A program made the translations under genes and the position numbers. The notes under the pieces are model-generated. The model was not told the origin of the DNA, did no database searches, and worked only from the letters and a program-made list of their open reading frames with translations. A stretch of DNA of 64,000 bases, taken from contig JADJPJ010000030.1 of assembly GCA_016713325.1 (NCBI GenBank), forward strand, positions 1 through 64,000. Reading direction: 5' to 3'. Positions 1 through 10,480 of this stretch are shown here, piece after piece; within the stretch, counting starts at the first letter, position 1; each line of letters starts with the position of its first letter. Source of the DNA: Candidatus Flexifilum affinis. GTDB taxonomy: Bacteria; Chloroflexota; Anaerolineae; Aggregatilineales; Phototrophicaceae.

Positions 1-573
1 GAACAATGGAACGCTTTACCGATCAGCGAGGGCCGGGCTTCTTCCGCTTTGTCAATGCTCTGGTGGATATTGGCGCTGCTGGAGGTCAAACTCAATTTAC
101 GCAGGCGGCCTTCACGGCGGTGAGTTTGCAGGGGCGCACCAACCCGACCCCGCATCCTTCCTATCTCGTCGCCGTGGGACGTGCAGATCATGCCGGCGCC
201 GGCGGCGCGCTTTCTTCACCCAGGCGCTTTCCAGACCAACCAGGGCGGCGTTTTTACCATACCGGAGGTTGCGCCAGGACTGTATTTGTTCTCCTTCACG
301 AGGCGGTATCGACGCTGGCGCGCCACCAGTTGGTGGATGTTACCGAGGGCGTCGTCATTCAGACCGGCCTTCTGCTGGAGGGCGATGCTACGGGACAACG
401 TCGCGAGTATCTCCGACTCGCTGCTGGCGGCGGCGTTTGGCACGACCATTGGCGCAGGCCGGGCTGCCAACCCGCAAGCCGACTTCAACCAGGATGGGGC
501 GGTACGACGATCAGCGACTTCTCGCTGCTGGCCGCCAACTTCACCACAAGTCGGCGACGGCGGGTGTACCACA
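1..573 (+). CDS. C-terminal end of a surface protein with dockerin-like repeats (copy A, partial, frameshifted)
   Basis: The 5' part lies outside the window. Read across three frames, the fragment carries the end of a choice-of-anchor Q domain (DQRGPGFFR...VDIGA), a carboxypeptidase-regulatory/Cna-B-like segment (LQGRTNPTPHPSYLV, FTIPEVAPGLYLF) and two dockerin-like calcium motifs ending in NPQADFNQDGAV and SDFSLLAANF. Each element reappears in the same order at the end of the next gene (5370-5932), so the two are tandem paralogues. Single-base indels move the reading frame near 180, 270 and 500. The true stop is uncertain; by analogy with the next gene it should fall near 570, just before a palindrome and a terminator. 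Dockerin-like pairs elsewhere bind calcium and cohesins; here a cell-surface or secreted role is inferred, with no cohesin seen. Confidence 0.6.
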
Positions 574-591
574 GGGCGACGCGCGTCGCCC
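574..591. repeat. Perfect 18-bp palindrome
   Basis: GGGCGACGCGCGTCGCCC is its own reverse complement and sits directly after the expected end of copy A. Likely a short REP-like hairpin; no function is shown. Confidence 0.5.
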
Positions 592-625
592 GGCTCACCT
601 CCCGCACCCGCTCCGCTCGCCGTGC

Positions 626-663
626 AAAACGGCCGTTCCGCACGGGGGACGGTCGTTTTGCTT
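626..663 (+). terminator. Rho-independent terminator after copy A
   Basis: Inverted repeat AAAACGGCCGT (626-636) and ACGGTCGTTTT (649-659) forms an 11-bp stem flanked by A- and T-rich ends, which would work in either direction. A similar GC-rich hairpin plus T tract follows copy B at 6009-6038. Confidence 0.6.
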
Positions 664-811
664 CCTGGCCGATCCACCGGCCGCCGGGGTAAGTGTCCCG
701 ACGGGAAGGGCGCGATTCTGTTTGTGCGGTCCCAGCGCCCTAAACTCACCGTATAATTGTCCAAGTGCCAGTTCTTGTTGCCGGTGGGTCTTTCTGCCAG
801 GGACGTGCATC

Positions 812-3800
812 GTGCCCGCATCGCTGCGTTCTCTTTCACCGCTCATCATCGTTCCCCTCTCGCTGCCATGCTGATGGTCCCGGTCAGCGCCGCGACCATT
901 ACCGTCAACCACCACGGCCGACGAAAATAACAGCAACGCCGCGCCTGCTCGCTGCGCGAAGCGCTGGGTGGCTGCCGCCGGAACTGCTCGGCCGGGTGCA
1001 CCACCGGCACGGCGGCGCGCCTCTGGAGGGGTCGACACCACTACCATCACGGTCACTCCAGACACTGACCCTGACGGGGGGCAGCCCAGCTACACCGACG
1101 CTGGCCTGCGACGGTCAGTGGCAATGGTTTGATCGTCGATTGCAAACGACGCCAGCCGGGTGCTGTTTATCGATGCTGGCCGGTAGCACGGTGACGCTGA
1201 ACAACATCACCCCTAAGGGACGGCGCAAGGAGCGGCAGCGGTGGTGGAATCCGCTCGCAGCGGGAAGCGCCTCATCTGTCTGAACACGACACCAACGTCA
1301 CAAGCAATGGCGACGCTCGATGGCGGCGGGATCTATAACTTCAACGGCCCGGGACCATCACCATCCAGGGTAGTTCGAAGGTCAACGGCAACGACGCCGG
1401 CGACGATGAATCCGGCAGCGGCATCTACGTGAGCGGCGACTCGGCGGACCTGACGGTCACGGGTTCGGGTACCGGCATCACCGTCAAGGGTGACCAACGA
1501 GGGCGGCGGCATCTAATGCCGCTGACGGGCCTGTGTGTACCCGATCACGGATGGCGCGGTGGTGTCGAACAACGGCGGCAGTCAGGTCGGCGGCGGTGCC
1601 TATCTGGACGGTCCAGCCACCCCGACTGACGATCAGGGCGGGGCGAAGATCATCGACAACGATGAGCCGAAAGCGGCGGCGGCATCCGCAGCGACGGAGG
1701 GGTGGGTCACGATTGAGGGCGGTGCGCAGGTCACGGCAACACGTCGGCGATCGATGGCGGGGGGCGTCCACATGTATGGTGTGGTGGCCGGCCTGACGGT
1801 CACGGGTCAGGCACGGTCGTTTCGAACAACCAGGCGGCAAATATGGGCGGTGGCATCTATGCCTTAAACGGCGTGGAAATCATCGTCACCAACGGTGCCG
1901 CAGTGTCGAACAACGACGGCAGCGTCAGCGGCGGCGGCGTGTACCTCTCCGGAAAGCGGTACGACCCTGACGCTCAGCGGCGGGGCGGCCACGATCTCGG
2001 AGCACGGAGAGGTGACCGACAACGGCGGCGGCATCTACGCCGGCAGCAGCGCAACGATCAGCCTCGATGGTGGCAGCATCACCGGCAACACGGCTCAGTT
2101 TGGCGGCGGCATCTACAGTGGCGACGGCGGAGCGGTCACCGTCCTGGGCGGCGCACAGGTGACCTACCACCGTGCCCGATCGATCGGCAGCGGCATCTAT
2201 GTCTCCGGCGAGGCAACCGACCTGACGGTGACCGGCGCAGGGACGGCGGTTTCAACAATCTGTTTGCGCCAGCGGGCGGCGGCATCGCGGCATATGCCGG
2301 GGCAGATCTGGTCATCACAGCCGGCGCTGTGGTTTCGAACCACAGCGGCAGCGTTAACGGGGGCGGTGCATACCTCCCAGTGGCGCCGACACTACCCCTG
2401 ACTCTCAGCGATGGCGCGGCAATTTCGGGCAACTCTGTGGCCGGCAATGGCAGCGGCGTCCATGCCGTCAACAGTGCAACCATTGATGTGAACGGCGGCG
2501 GTATCACCGGGAACACGGCGGCTCAGAGGGGTGGCGGCATCTACAGCAGCGGCGGGAGCGGTCACCGTTCAGGGCGGCGCACAGATCTCGGCCAACGACG
2601 CCGGGAACGCCAGCGGCAGTGCCAGCAGCGGCATCTTCGTCATCGGTGAACCGGCGGACGTGACCGTAGGCGATCCGGGCACGGCCGTCTCGAACACCTG
2701 GCGACACGCTACGGTGGCGGCATCGCGGCCCACGGCGGCCGGCCGACGTGACGCTCACCGGCGACGCGGGAAGTGGCGGACAACGACCGGCGCGATTATG
2801 GCGGTGGGGTACACCTCACTGGCGCGGGCACGACGCCGACGCTCAGCGGCGGGGCGACGATCTCGGCGCGACGTGACCGACAGCGGCAGTGGCATTGCCC
2901 CTTACAGCGGCGCGACGGTCGATGTGAACGGCGCCAGCCTTACCGCCAATACGGCGCTCGGCAGCGGGGGCGGCATCTGGAGCACCGGCGGGACGGTCAC
3001 GATCCAGGGCGGCGCGCAGGTCACGGCCAACGACGCCGGAAACAACGATTCCGGTAGCGGCGTGTATGTCGCCGGCGAGTCGGCGGACCTGACGGTGACA
3101 GGCGCCGGTACGGCCGTCTCCGGCAATCTGGCGGCCAGTCAGGGCGGCGGTATCTATGCCAACTCCGGCGCGGACGTCATCATCACCAACACCGCTACCG
3201 TGTCGAACAACCCACGGCAGCACCTGCGGCGGCGGGGTGTATCTCAGTGACGCCGGAACGACGCTGACCGTCAGCAGCGGGGCGACGATTTCCAGCAACT
3301 ATGGACGTCGGGGTGGCGGTGGCGACCAGCAGCGCGACCCTGACCGTGGATGGCGCGACGGTCAGCGGCAACACGGCCAGCAGCTCCGGCGGCGGCATCC
3401 ACAGTGCTGACGGGTTGGTCACGATCCAGGGTGGAGCGCAGATCTCCGGCAACGACGCCGGTGATACCGGCAGCGGAGTCTATGTCAGCGGGATCTCGGC
3501 GGACCTGACCCGCTGACCGGAACCGGCACCGCCGTCTCCGGAGAATCTGGGGCAAACCAGCGGTGGCGGTATCGCCGCCTATGCCGGGGCAAATGTGGCG
3601 GTCAGCAGCGGCGCGGTGGTGTCGAACAACGACGGCAGCACCTTCGGAGGAGCCGTGTACCTCTGAGGGCGACCGGACGACCTGACCGTCGCCGCAGTGC
3701 GACGATTTCCAATAACGATTGACGACCAACGGCGGCGGCGGCTACGCCGACCACCGCGGCCGTCGCCGTCAAAGACGGCGAGCATCACCGGCAACTCGGC

Positions 3801-5932
3801 GCGGCAGGCGGTGGCGGCATGCTGCAGCAACGGCGCAGCGGTCACGTTCAGGGGCGGGGCGCAGTCACCGGCAACGACGCAGGCGACCTCGGCGCCGGCA
3901 GCGGGGATCTATATGAGCGGCGAGACAGCGGTCCCGGACGGTCAGGTTCCGGGCACAGCCGTGTCTAATAACCTGGCTACAGGCGATGGCGGCGGCATCT
4001 ACGCGGAGGCCGGGGCGGAGGTGACGGTCACCAGTGGCGCCGCAGTATCGAACAATGACGGCAGCACCAGCGGCGGCGGCGTGTACTTGTCAGATTCTGG
4101 CACGACGCTCACCGTCAGCAGCGGCGCGACGATTCTCGAAAAACGACGTGACGGTCAACGGCGGCGGCATCCGTGCGCCAGCAGCGCGACCGTCTACGTC
4201 AACGGCGGGAACATCACTGGCAACACGGCGGGGTTGAATGGCGGCGGCATCTACAGCAGCAGCGGAGTGGTCACAATTCAGGGCGGCGCGCAGGTGACCG
4301 GCTGTGACGCAGGGGATACCGGTAACGGTAGCGGCATTTTCGTCACCGGCTGGTCACCGAGACCGTGGACTTGACGGTCACGGGTTTGGGCACGGCGGTC
4401 TCGGATAACCTGGCGGCTCATGCGGGCGGTGGCATTTACACCACCGACTACGCCACCGTTATCGTGACCAGCGGCGCGACGGTGTCGAACAACGATGGCA
4501 GTGCATTCGGCGGGGGTGTGTACCTCAATGGCTATGGCACGACGCTGACCGTCAGCGGCGGAGCGACGATTGCGAACAACGAGGTGACGTCCAACGGCGG
4601 TGGTATTTGCAGCGACGATGGCGCGTCACCATCGAGGGCGGCGCGCGGATCACGACCAATGCTGCCGTGTTGGCTGGCAGCGCATCCATGAGCGGCGACC
4701 TCGCAAACCTGACCGTGACCGGAACCGGCACGGCTGTCTCGGAGAACCTGGCGGCCTACGCCGGCGGCATCTTTGCCGGGCGGTGGCGCAGGCGCCGCCG
4801 TCATCCAGCAGCGCCGCAGTATCGGCAACGATGGCTCCACCATCGGCGGCGGCGTGTACATCCTCCGGGCCTGACGCTTACCTGAGGGTGAGTGAGGCAA
4901 CGATTGCCAATAACGATGTGACATCCGATGCCGGTGGCGCCTGTCTCTTTCTGGCCGAAGTGTCGATCATCAACAGTACGTTCAGTGACAACACCGCCGG
5001 CGGGAACGGCGGCGGCCTCTATGCCAATTCAACGGGGACGATGACCAACAGCACGTTCAGCGGCAATTCGGCGACTGTCTCTGGAGGCGGTATTTATGTC
5101 AGTGGCAGCGCCACGCTTGCGCTGAATAACAACCTCATCGCCAACAGCCCCGGCGGCGGCGACTGCGTGCGCATCAACGGCACAGTCAACGCGCAGCACA
5201 GCCTGATTCGGAGCGGCCTGGGCTGCGTCACCGGGACGAACATCGCCAGCCTGACCGGCGACCCGCTGCTCGGCCCGCTGGCCGACAACGGCAGCGCAAC
5301 GCAGACCTTCGCGCTCCTGCCTGGCAGTCCGGCCATCAACGCCGGCAGCAATGCCTGGCCGTCGATCTGTTGGGCATGCCACTCACCACTGACCAGCGCG
5401 GCGCCGGTTTCCCGCGTGTCGACGGTGCCGCGGTCGACATCGGTGCTTTCGAGGCCGATCTGGTCACCCTGACGGTCATGCTGAACTTGCAGGGCCGCAC
5501 CATGGCCGCGCCACACGCCGCCTATGTCATTTCCGTAGAAATGGAATTTCTGCAACCGGACGGCAGCGCGGCGATCTACACTGACACCTTCCAGTCCGAC
5601 TCGTACGGCTTCATTTCTGTACCGAATATCCCGGCGGGCACGTATCTCTGCTCCATCAAGGGAACGCATACGCTGGCGACCCGCGCGCTGGTCGATTTCA
5701 TCGAGGGTCTGGATTACGTGACCAATTTCCTCCTCGAAGGGAGACGCCAACAACAACAATGTCGTCAACATCGGCGACTTCTCCTGCTGGCGGCGGCGTT
5801 TGCCACGACCAGCGGCCAAGCAGCCTATAACCCGCAGGCCGACTTCAACCAGGACGGCGCGGTCAATATCAGCGACTTTCGCTGCTGGCCGCCAACTTCC
5901 TGCAAATCGGCGACGGCGGGGTGTACCCGTGA
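812..5932 (+). CDS. Giant secreted beta-helix repeat protein with CSLREA, choice-of-anchor Q and dockerin-like domains (copy B, many frameshifts)
   Basis: Reconstructed across frames: a GTG at 812 opens a hydrophobic signal sequence (LSPLIIVPLSL, VPVSA), then TITVN...CSLREALG (894-966), the CSLREA motif found at the start of many secreted repeat proteins. About nine repeats of roughly 145 residues follow (1535-4870), rich in GGGIY, VSNNDGS and LTVSGGATIS, predicting a right-handed beta-helix like Pmp/adhesins. Then come LLPGSPAINAGS...DQRGAGFPR...DIGAFE (choice-of-anchor Q), a Cna-B-like domain (FISVPNIPAGTYLC) and two dockerin-like motifs (NPQADFNQDGAVNISDF), with a stop TGA at 5930. At least ten single-base indels break the frame. 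Whether this is sequencing error or decay cannot be settled from the sequence; repeat conservation in every frame favours error. Role inferred: surface adhesion or carbohydrate attachment. Confidence 0.7.
1535..4870 (+). repeat. About nine tandem ~435-bp coding repeats (~145 aa) in the beta-helix gene
   Basis: The landmark VSNNDGS...GGGVYL (or a close variant) recurs near 1553, 1895, 2329, 2773, 3198, 3617, 4042, 4480 and 4815. Each unit also carries GGATIS, NGGGIY, ITGNTA, VTIQGGAQV, a G-E-x-A-D-L-T-V-T-G segment and GTAVS, in that order. Units diverge mainly by indels. Such repeats are prone to assembly collapse and recombination. Confidence 0.75.
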
Positions 5933-6008
5933 GCGAGCAAGATCGACACCCGTAGACAGGACGCGATCCCGTGGTAAGGTGATACGACGAGTTCAGACAG
6001 GATAGCAG

Positions 6009-6038
6009 ACGGCCGCCCCGCGCGGCCGTTTTGCTTTT
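6009..6038 (+). terminator. Terminator after the beta-helix gene
   Basis: ACGGCCG (6009-6015) and CGGCCGT (6023-6029) form a GC-rich stem followed by TTTTGCTTTT. It lies 77 bp past the stop of copy B and 12 bp before the terminase ribosome binding site. Confidence 0.65.
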
Positions 6039-6051
6039 CCAAGGAGTGTGC

Positions 6052-7638
6052 ATGCCGGAAGGCCAGATCGCGACCCTCGCCAGTACGCTGGAGATCCCCC
6101 CCTCTGGGGAAGCGTTCACCCATTTCAAGCAGTCCGTGTGGGACCACTACGCCCACGCCCCCCACCTGGCGCTCATCGACGCGGCGCTGGCCGGTGTAGC
6201 GCACGCCGTCGAATCCGGCGGGGGATCTCCGTGGGCGCCGGCTGATGATCTTCACGCCGCCCCGCCACGGCAAGTCGATGACCGTCGGGCGGCTGTTCCC
6301 GGCCTGGTTCCTGGGCCGTCACCCCGACCAGCGCGTCCTGCTGATCAGCTACGCGGCGGCCATCGTCGTCAGGCACAGCCGCTTCGTCCGCAACCTGATC
6401 CGAACGCCGCGCTTCCAGGGCCTGTTCCCGGAGGTGGCCGTCGCCCGCGACAGCAGCAGCGTCGGGTCGTGGGACATCGCCGGGCGGATGGGCGGCCTGG
6501 ACGCCATGGGCATTCAGGGATCGGTCACCGGCCGCGGCGCGCACCTGCTGGTGATCGACGATCCGGTCAAGAACCAGCAGCAGGCCGAGTCGCCGGATCA
6601 CCAGGAGGCCATCTGGGATTCCCTACCGCAGCGATCTCTACACCCGCCTGGAACCGCACGGGGCCGTCGTGCTGATCATGACCCGCTGGGACGAGGGCGA
6701 TCTGGCCGGGCGGCTGCTGCGTCAGGAGCCGGACGCCTGGCAGGTGCTGCGCCTGCCCAGCGCTGGCGGAAGCGCCGGCGCCTGCCGAAGAGGGGGATCG
6801 ATCCGCTGGGGCGGGCGGCGGGGAAGCGCTGTGTGCGGCGCGCTACCCGGCAGAAGAACTGGCGGGCATCCGCGCGACTCATCGGGGCGCGGGCCTTCGC
6901 CGCCTCTACCAGCAGCGGCCCATTCCCCAGGAGGGGGTGCTGTTCACGCCGACGTGGATCGAGTCGTTCCGGTTGGTGACGGCGCCGCCGCTGGCGCGCG
7001 TGGTCGTCGGCGTCGATCCGGCCGCCTCGTCGGGTTCGGACAGCGCCGAGACGGGGATCGTCGTGGCCGGCATCGACGCGCAAACGCCGCCCCATGCCTA
7101 CGTCCTGCACGACGCCAGCCTGCGCGGCACGCCGGATCGCTGGGCGCGGGCGGCGCTGCACGCCCTGGAGCACTGGGACGCCTCGCGCCTGATCGTGGAG
7201 ACCAACCAGGGCGGCGATATGGCCATCCACACCCTGCGCACGCTCAACCCGTCGGCGCCGATCAAGCGCGCCCACGCCGCCAGGGGCAAGGTCCTGCGCG
7301 CCGAGCCGATCGCCGCGCTCTACGAACAGGGGCGGGTGCATCACGTCGGGATGCTTGCGACGCTGGAGACGCAGATGGTCGGCTGGATGCCGGGCATGCC
7401 CTCGCCGGACCGGCTGGATGCGCTGGTGTGGGCGCTCTCGGATCTGCTGCTAACTGGGAAAGGGGCCGCGGGAGGGGCGCCCCGCGGGGCGTGCGCGCCG
7501 CTGGCGGCAAGGGGAGGGAGGGTTTCTTCGTGGGGGGAGACGGGTGGGTCTGCGGTACGAAAAGACCGGTCCATGGGACCAAAAACAGGCTTTGGGGGAG
7601 GACGGTTTCGGGGAGGCAGGGCACATTGGGCTCCCTAA
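6052..7638 (+). CDS. Phage-type terminase large subunit (frameshifted)
   Basis: Terminases package phage DNA using an ATPase and a nuclease domain. The ATG at 6052 follows AAGGAG (6041-6046). The ATPase part shows TPPRHGKSMT as Walker A (near 6254) and LLVIDDPVKN as Walker B (near 6548), then LIMTRWDEGDL. The C-terminal RNase H-like nuclease (Terminase_6C type) has VVVGVDPAAS, VETNQGGD and LDALVWALSDL. The frame changes near 6235, 6620 and 6900, giving three joined pieces; the last about 60 residues (after 7450) are glycine/arginine-rich and may be read-through. No portal, capsid or tail gene accompanies it, so this is a stand-alone phage remnant or gene-transfer-agent-like relic. Identity is firm; function is doubtful. 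Confidence 0.85.
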
Positions 7639-7770
7639 CCCGATACGCGACCGCTTACCTGGGATTTAGAACCCACCCAAAAAACCCCTGCCAGAGGGGG
7701 CGAGGAGGGGTAAGCGTCCAATGTGTGCGCCCGCTCAGCACTCAGCACTTTCAACTCAGTCCTGACATCC
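7639..7770. other. Intergenic gap with a short dispersed motif
   Basis: Contains CTCAGCACTTTCAAC (near 7740), which recurs in reverse complement near 19996 upstream of the DrrB gene. Nothing else recognised. Confidence 0.4.
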
Positions 7771-10245
7771 CTACTGGTACTGATCCTGCTCGATGTGCAG
7801 GTAGTCGGTGGTCGTGTTCTCGTGCTTCTCGAAGACCAGATTACCATCCACCTCGTCGATCACGATCAGATCGTTGGGGTGAACGTCGCCGCGCAGCAGC
7901 ATGGCGCTCAGCTCGTTCTCGACATAGCGCTGGAGCGCCCGGCGCAGCGGCCGCGCCCCGAACTGCGGGTCGTAGCCCTTGCGCGCCAGCCAGGCCCGCG
8001 CCGGCTCGGTCAGGTGCACCTGGAGGCCGCGGTCGGTCAGCCGCTCGACGATCTCGCGCATCTGGAGATCGACGATGCTTTCCACCTGCGCCACCGAGAG
8101 CGCCTCGAAGATGATCACCTCGTCGATGCGGTTCAGGAACTCCGGCCGGAAGGTCTCGCGCATCGCCTTCTCGATCTTCTGATGATCGGCGACGGCCTGC
8201 GCGTCGGTCGGCTGGACGAAGCCCAGCGCCCCCCCGCGCTTGACGAATTCCGTGCCCAGGTTGCTGGTCATGATGATCACGGTGTTGCTGAAGTCGACGG
8301 TGCGGCCCTGGCCATCGGTCAGGCGGCCATCTTCCAGGATTTGCAGCAGCGCGTTCCAGACATCCGGGTGCGCCTTCTCGATCTCGTCGAAGAGCACGAC
8401 GCGGTACGGACGGCGGCGGATGGCTTCCGTGAGCTGGCCGCCCTCTTCATAGCCGACGTAGCCGGGGGGCGCGCCGAACAGACGGCTGACCGTGTGCTGT
8501 TCGTGGTACTCGCTCATGTCGATGCGCACCAGCGCGTCCTCGTCGTCGAAGAGGAACTCCGCCAGCGCCCGGGCGACCTCGGTCTTGCCGACGCCGCTCG
8601 ACCCCAGGAAGATGAACGAGCCAATCGGGCGGCGGGGGTCCTTCAGACCGCTGCGCGCGCGCCGGATGGCGTGCGAAATGGCGGAGATGCCGGCTTCCTG
8701 GCCGATGATGCGCTTGTGCAGCGCCTCTTCCATGCGCAGCAGCTTCTCGCTCTCGGTCTCCATCATCTGGTTGACCGGGATGCCCGTCCACTGGCCGACA
8801 ATGCCGGCGATGTCGTTGGCGCTGACCACGTCGTCCAGCGTGTTTTCCTGCTGCCAGACCTCTTTTTCGCGCTCAAACTCGTCCTGAAGCTGGAGGCGGC
8901 GCATCTTGAACTCGGCGGCGCGTTCGTATTCGCGCGCCATGCCGGCGGACTCTTCCTCGTTGGTCAGGCGGTTGATGGCGCTCTGCATTTCCTTCAGACG
9001 CGGCGGCATCGAGTAGAGGGCGACGCGCAGCTTGGCGGCGGCTTCGTCCAGCAGGTCGATGGCCTTGTCTGGCAGGCGGCGGTCGGTCAGGTAGCGATCG
9101 GCCAGGCGCGCGGCGGCGACCACTGCCTCGTCGCTGATCGTCACCTTATGGTGCGCCTCATAACGGTCGCGGAGGCCGTAGAGCATCTCGATGGTGTCCT
9201 CGACGCTCGGCTCCTCGACGTAGACGGGTGCGAAACGCCGGTCCAGTGCGCTGTCCTTCTCGATATACTGGCGAAACTCGTCCAGCGTGGTCGCGCCGAT
9301 GCACTGAAGCTCGCCGCGGGCCAGCGCCGGTTTCATCATGTTGCCGGCGTCGAGCGCGCCCTGGGCAGCGCCCGCCCCGACGACCTGATGCACCTCGTCG
9401 ATGAACAGGATGATGTCGCCCGCCGCGCGCTGCACCTCGTCGATGGTGGCCTTCAGGCGCTCTTCGAACTCGCCACGGAAGCGGCTGCCCGCCAGCATGG
9501 CGCTGAGGTCCAGGCTGATCACTTTCTTGCCGTGCAGGAGTTCCGGCACGTCGCCGTCAGAGATCTTCTGCGCCAGCCCTTCGACGATAGCGGTCTTGCC
9601 CACGCCGGCCTCGCCGATCAGCACCGGGTTGTTCTTGGTGCGGCGGCAGAGGATCTGGATGAGGCGCATAATCTCGGAATCACGACCGATGACCGGGTCC
9701 AGCTTGCCTTCGATGGCCATGCGGGTGAGATCGCGGCTGTACTTCTCGAGCGTGCGGTAACGGCTCTCGGCCTGCGGGTCGGTCACACGCTGGCCGCCGC
9801 GCACGTCCTTGATGGCATCGTTGATGCGGTCGCGGGTGATGCCGTTGTCGGCCAGGATCTTGGCGACGGCCGAGTTGCGTTCGTTGAGGATCGCCAGGAA
9901 GATGTGCTCCGTCGAAATGTACTCGTCCTTCAGACGGTTGGCTTCTTCGTTAGACAGGTCGATGATCCGCTTGACGCGCGGGGTGATGAAGACCTGGCCG
10001 GCACCCTGTCCGTAAATCGCCGCCTTGGGGCTGGCGCGTAGAATCTCGTCCAGACGACGGCGCATGGCATCCACGTCGACATTCAGACGTTCGAGTATTT
10101 GTGGAATGACGCCGTCCACCTGTTCCAACAGCGCGAGCAGGATATGCTCGGTATCCACCTGGTTGTGGCCATACCGCTGCAAGATTTCGGCGGCTCGCTG
10201 AGCCGCATCCTGCGCACGCTCGGTAAAACGGTCAAAACGCATCAT
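7771..10245 (-). CDS. clpC: ATP-dependent Clp protease ATP-binding subunit ClpC
   Basis: AAA+ unfoldase that feeds substrates to the ClpP protease in protein quality control. The 824-residue chain has the N-terminal Clp_N double repeat (about 1-145), a first ATPase domain with Walker A GEAGVGKT (211-218) and Walker B FIDE (281-284), a short middle region with UVR-like coiled coil (about 425-470), and a second ATPase domain with Walker A GSSGVGKT (548-555) and LFDEIEK (618-624). LGF at 674-676 in GGALGFVQ is the ClpP-docking loop, which separates ClpC from the disaggregase ClpB. Length fits the family. Start at MMRFDRF; the second Met is an equally good start. Intact, monocistronic, with no other clp gene nearby. 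Confidence 0.93.
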   Translation of the reverse strand: MMRFDRFTERAQDAAQRAAEILQRYGHNQVDTEHILLALLEQVDGVIPQILERLNVDVDAMRRRLDEILRASPKAAIYGQGAGQVFITPRVKRIIDLSNEEANRLKDEYISTEHIFLAILNERNSAVAKILADNGITRDRINDAIKDVRGGQRVTDPQAESRYRTLEKYSRDLTRMAIEGKLDPVIGRDSEIMRLIQILCRRTKNNPVLIGEAGVGKTAIVEGLAQKISDGDVPELLHGKKVISLDLSAMLAGSRFRGEFEERLKATIDEVQRAAGDIILFIDEVHQVVGAGAAQGALDAGNMMKPALARGELQCIGATTLDEFRQYIEKDSALDRRFAPVYVEEPSVEDTIEMLYGLRDRYEAHHKVTISDEAVVAAARLADRYLTDRRLPDKAIDLLDEAAAKLRVALYSMPPRLKEMQSAINRLTNEEESAGMAREYERAAEFKMRRLQLQDEFEREKEVWQQENTLDDVVSANDIAGIVGQWTGIPVNQMMETESEKLLRMEEALHKRIIGQEAGISAISHAIRRARSGLKDPRRPIGSFIFLGSSGVGKTEVARALAEFLFDDEDALVRIDMSEYHEQHTVSRLFGAPPGYVGYEEGGQLTEAIRRRPYRVVLFDEIEKAHPDVWNALLQILEDGRLTDGQGRTVDFSNTVIIMTSNLGTEFVKRGGALGFVQPTDAQAVADHQKIEKAMRETFRPEFLNRIDEVIIFEALSVAQVESIVDLQMREIVERLTDRGLQVHLTEPARAWLARKGYDPQFGARPLRRALQRYVENELSAMLLRGDVHPNDLIVIDEVDGNLVFEKHENTTTDYLHIEQDQYQ

Positions 10246-10422
10246 GGTGATTGGCCCTGTTGACGTTTGCGTACTTGCTCAAGTCTACAGTCTAACCCCG
10301 CAACATAAAAACTACGTTGGCGCAGCCATCGAGAATCCGCACGGGATGGCGACGCCAACCGGGCGGTTTTTATACGAATTTTCGACACTCCGTCGGCGCG
10401 TTCGCGGTCCCTCAATCTGCTG

Positions 10423-10447
10423 GTAGGGACGCGCTACTGCGCGTCCG
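10423..10447. repeat. GTAGGGACGCGC-type hairpin repeat
   Basis: GTAGGGACGCG and CGCGTCC arms flank CTACTG. This is the half-element form of the family 1 repeats seen at 45759, 48216 and 61393. It lies between clpC and the next gene on the same strand. Confidence 0.6.
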
Positions 10448-10480
10448 TCAGCATAACGTGGCACCTGGTTCGATGATCCT

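Noticed and set aside
1535..4870. CRISPR or satellite DNA
   Set aside because: The units encode conserved beta-helix repeats in shifting frames, not repeat-spacer DNA.
6052..7638. Prophage
   Set aside because: Only a terminase is present; no integrase, portal, capsid, tail or attachment sites.
7723..10041. 772-codon open frame on the plus strand
   Set aside because: It is exactly antisense to clpC, whose protein is conserved end to end; the open frame comes from GC-biased third positions.
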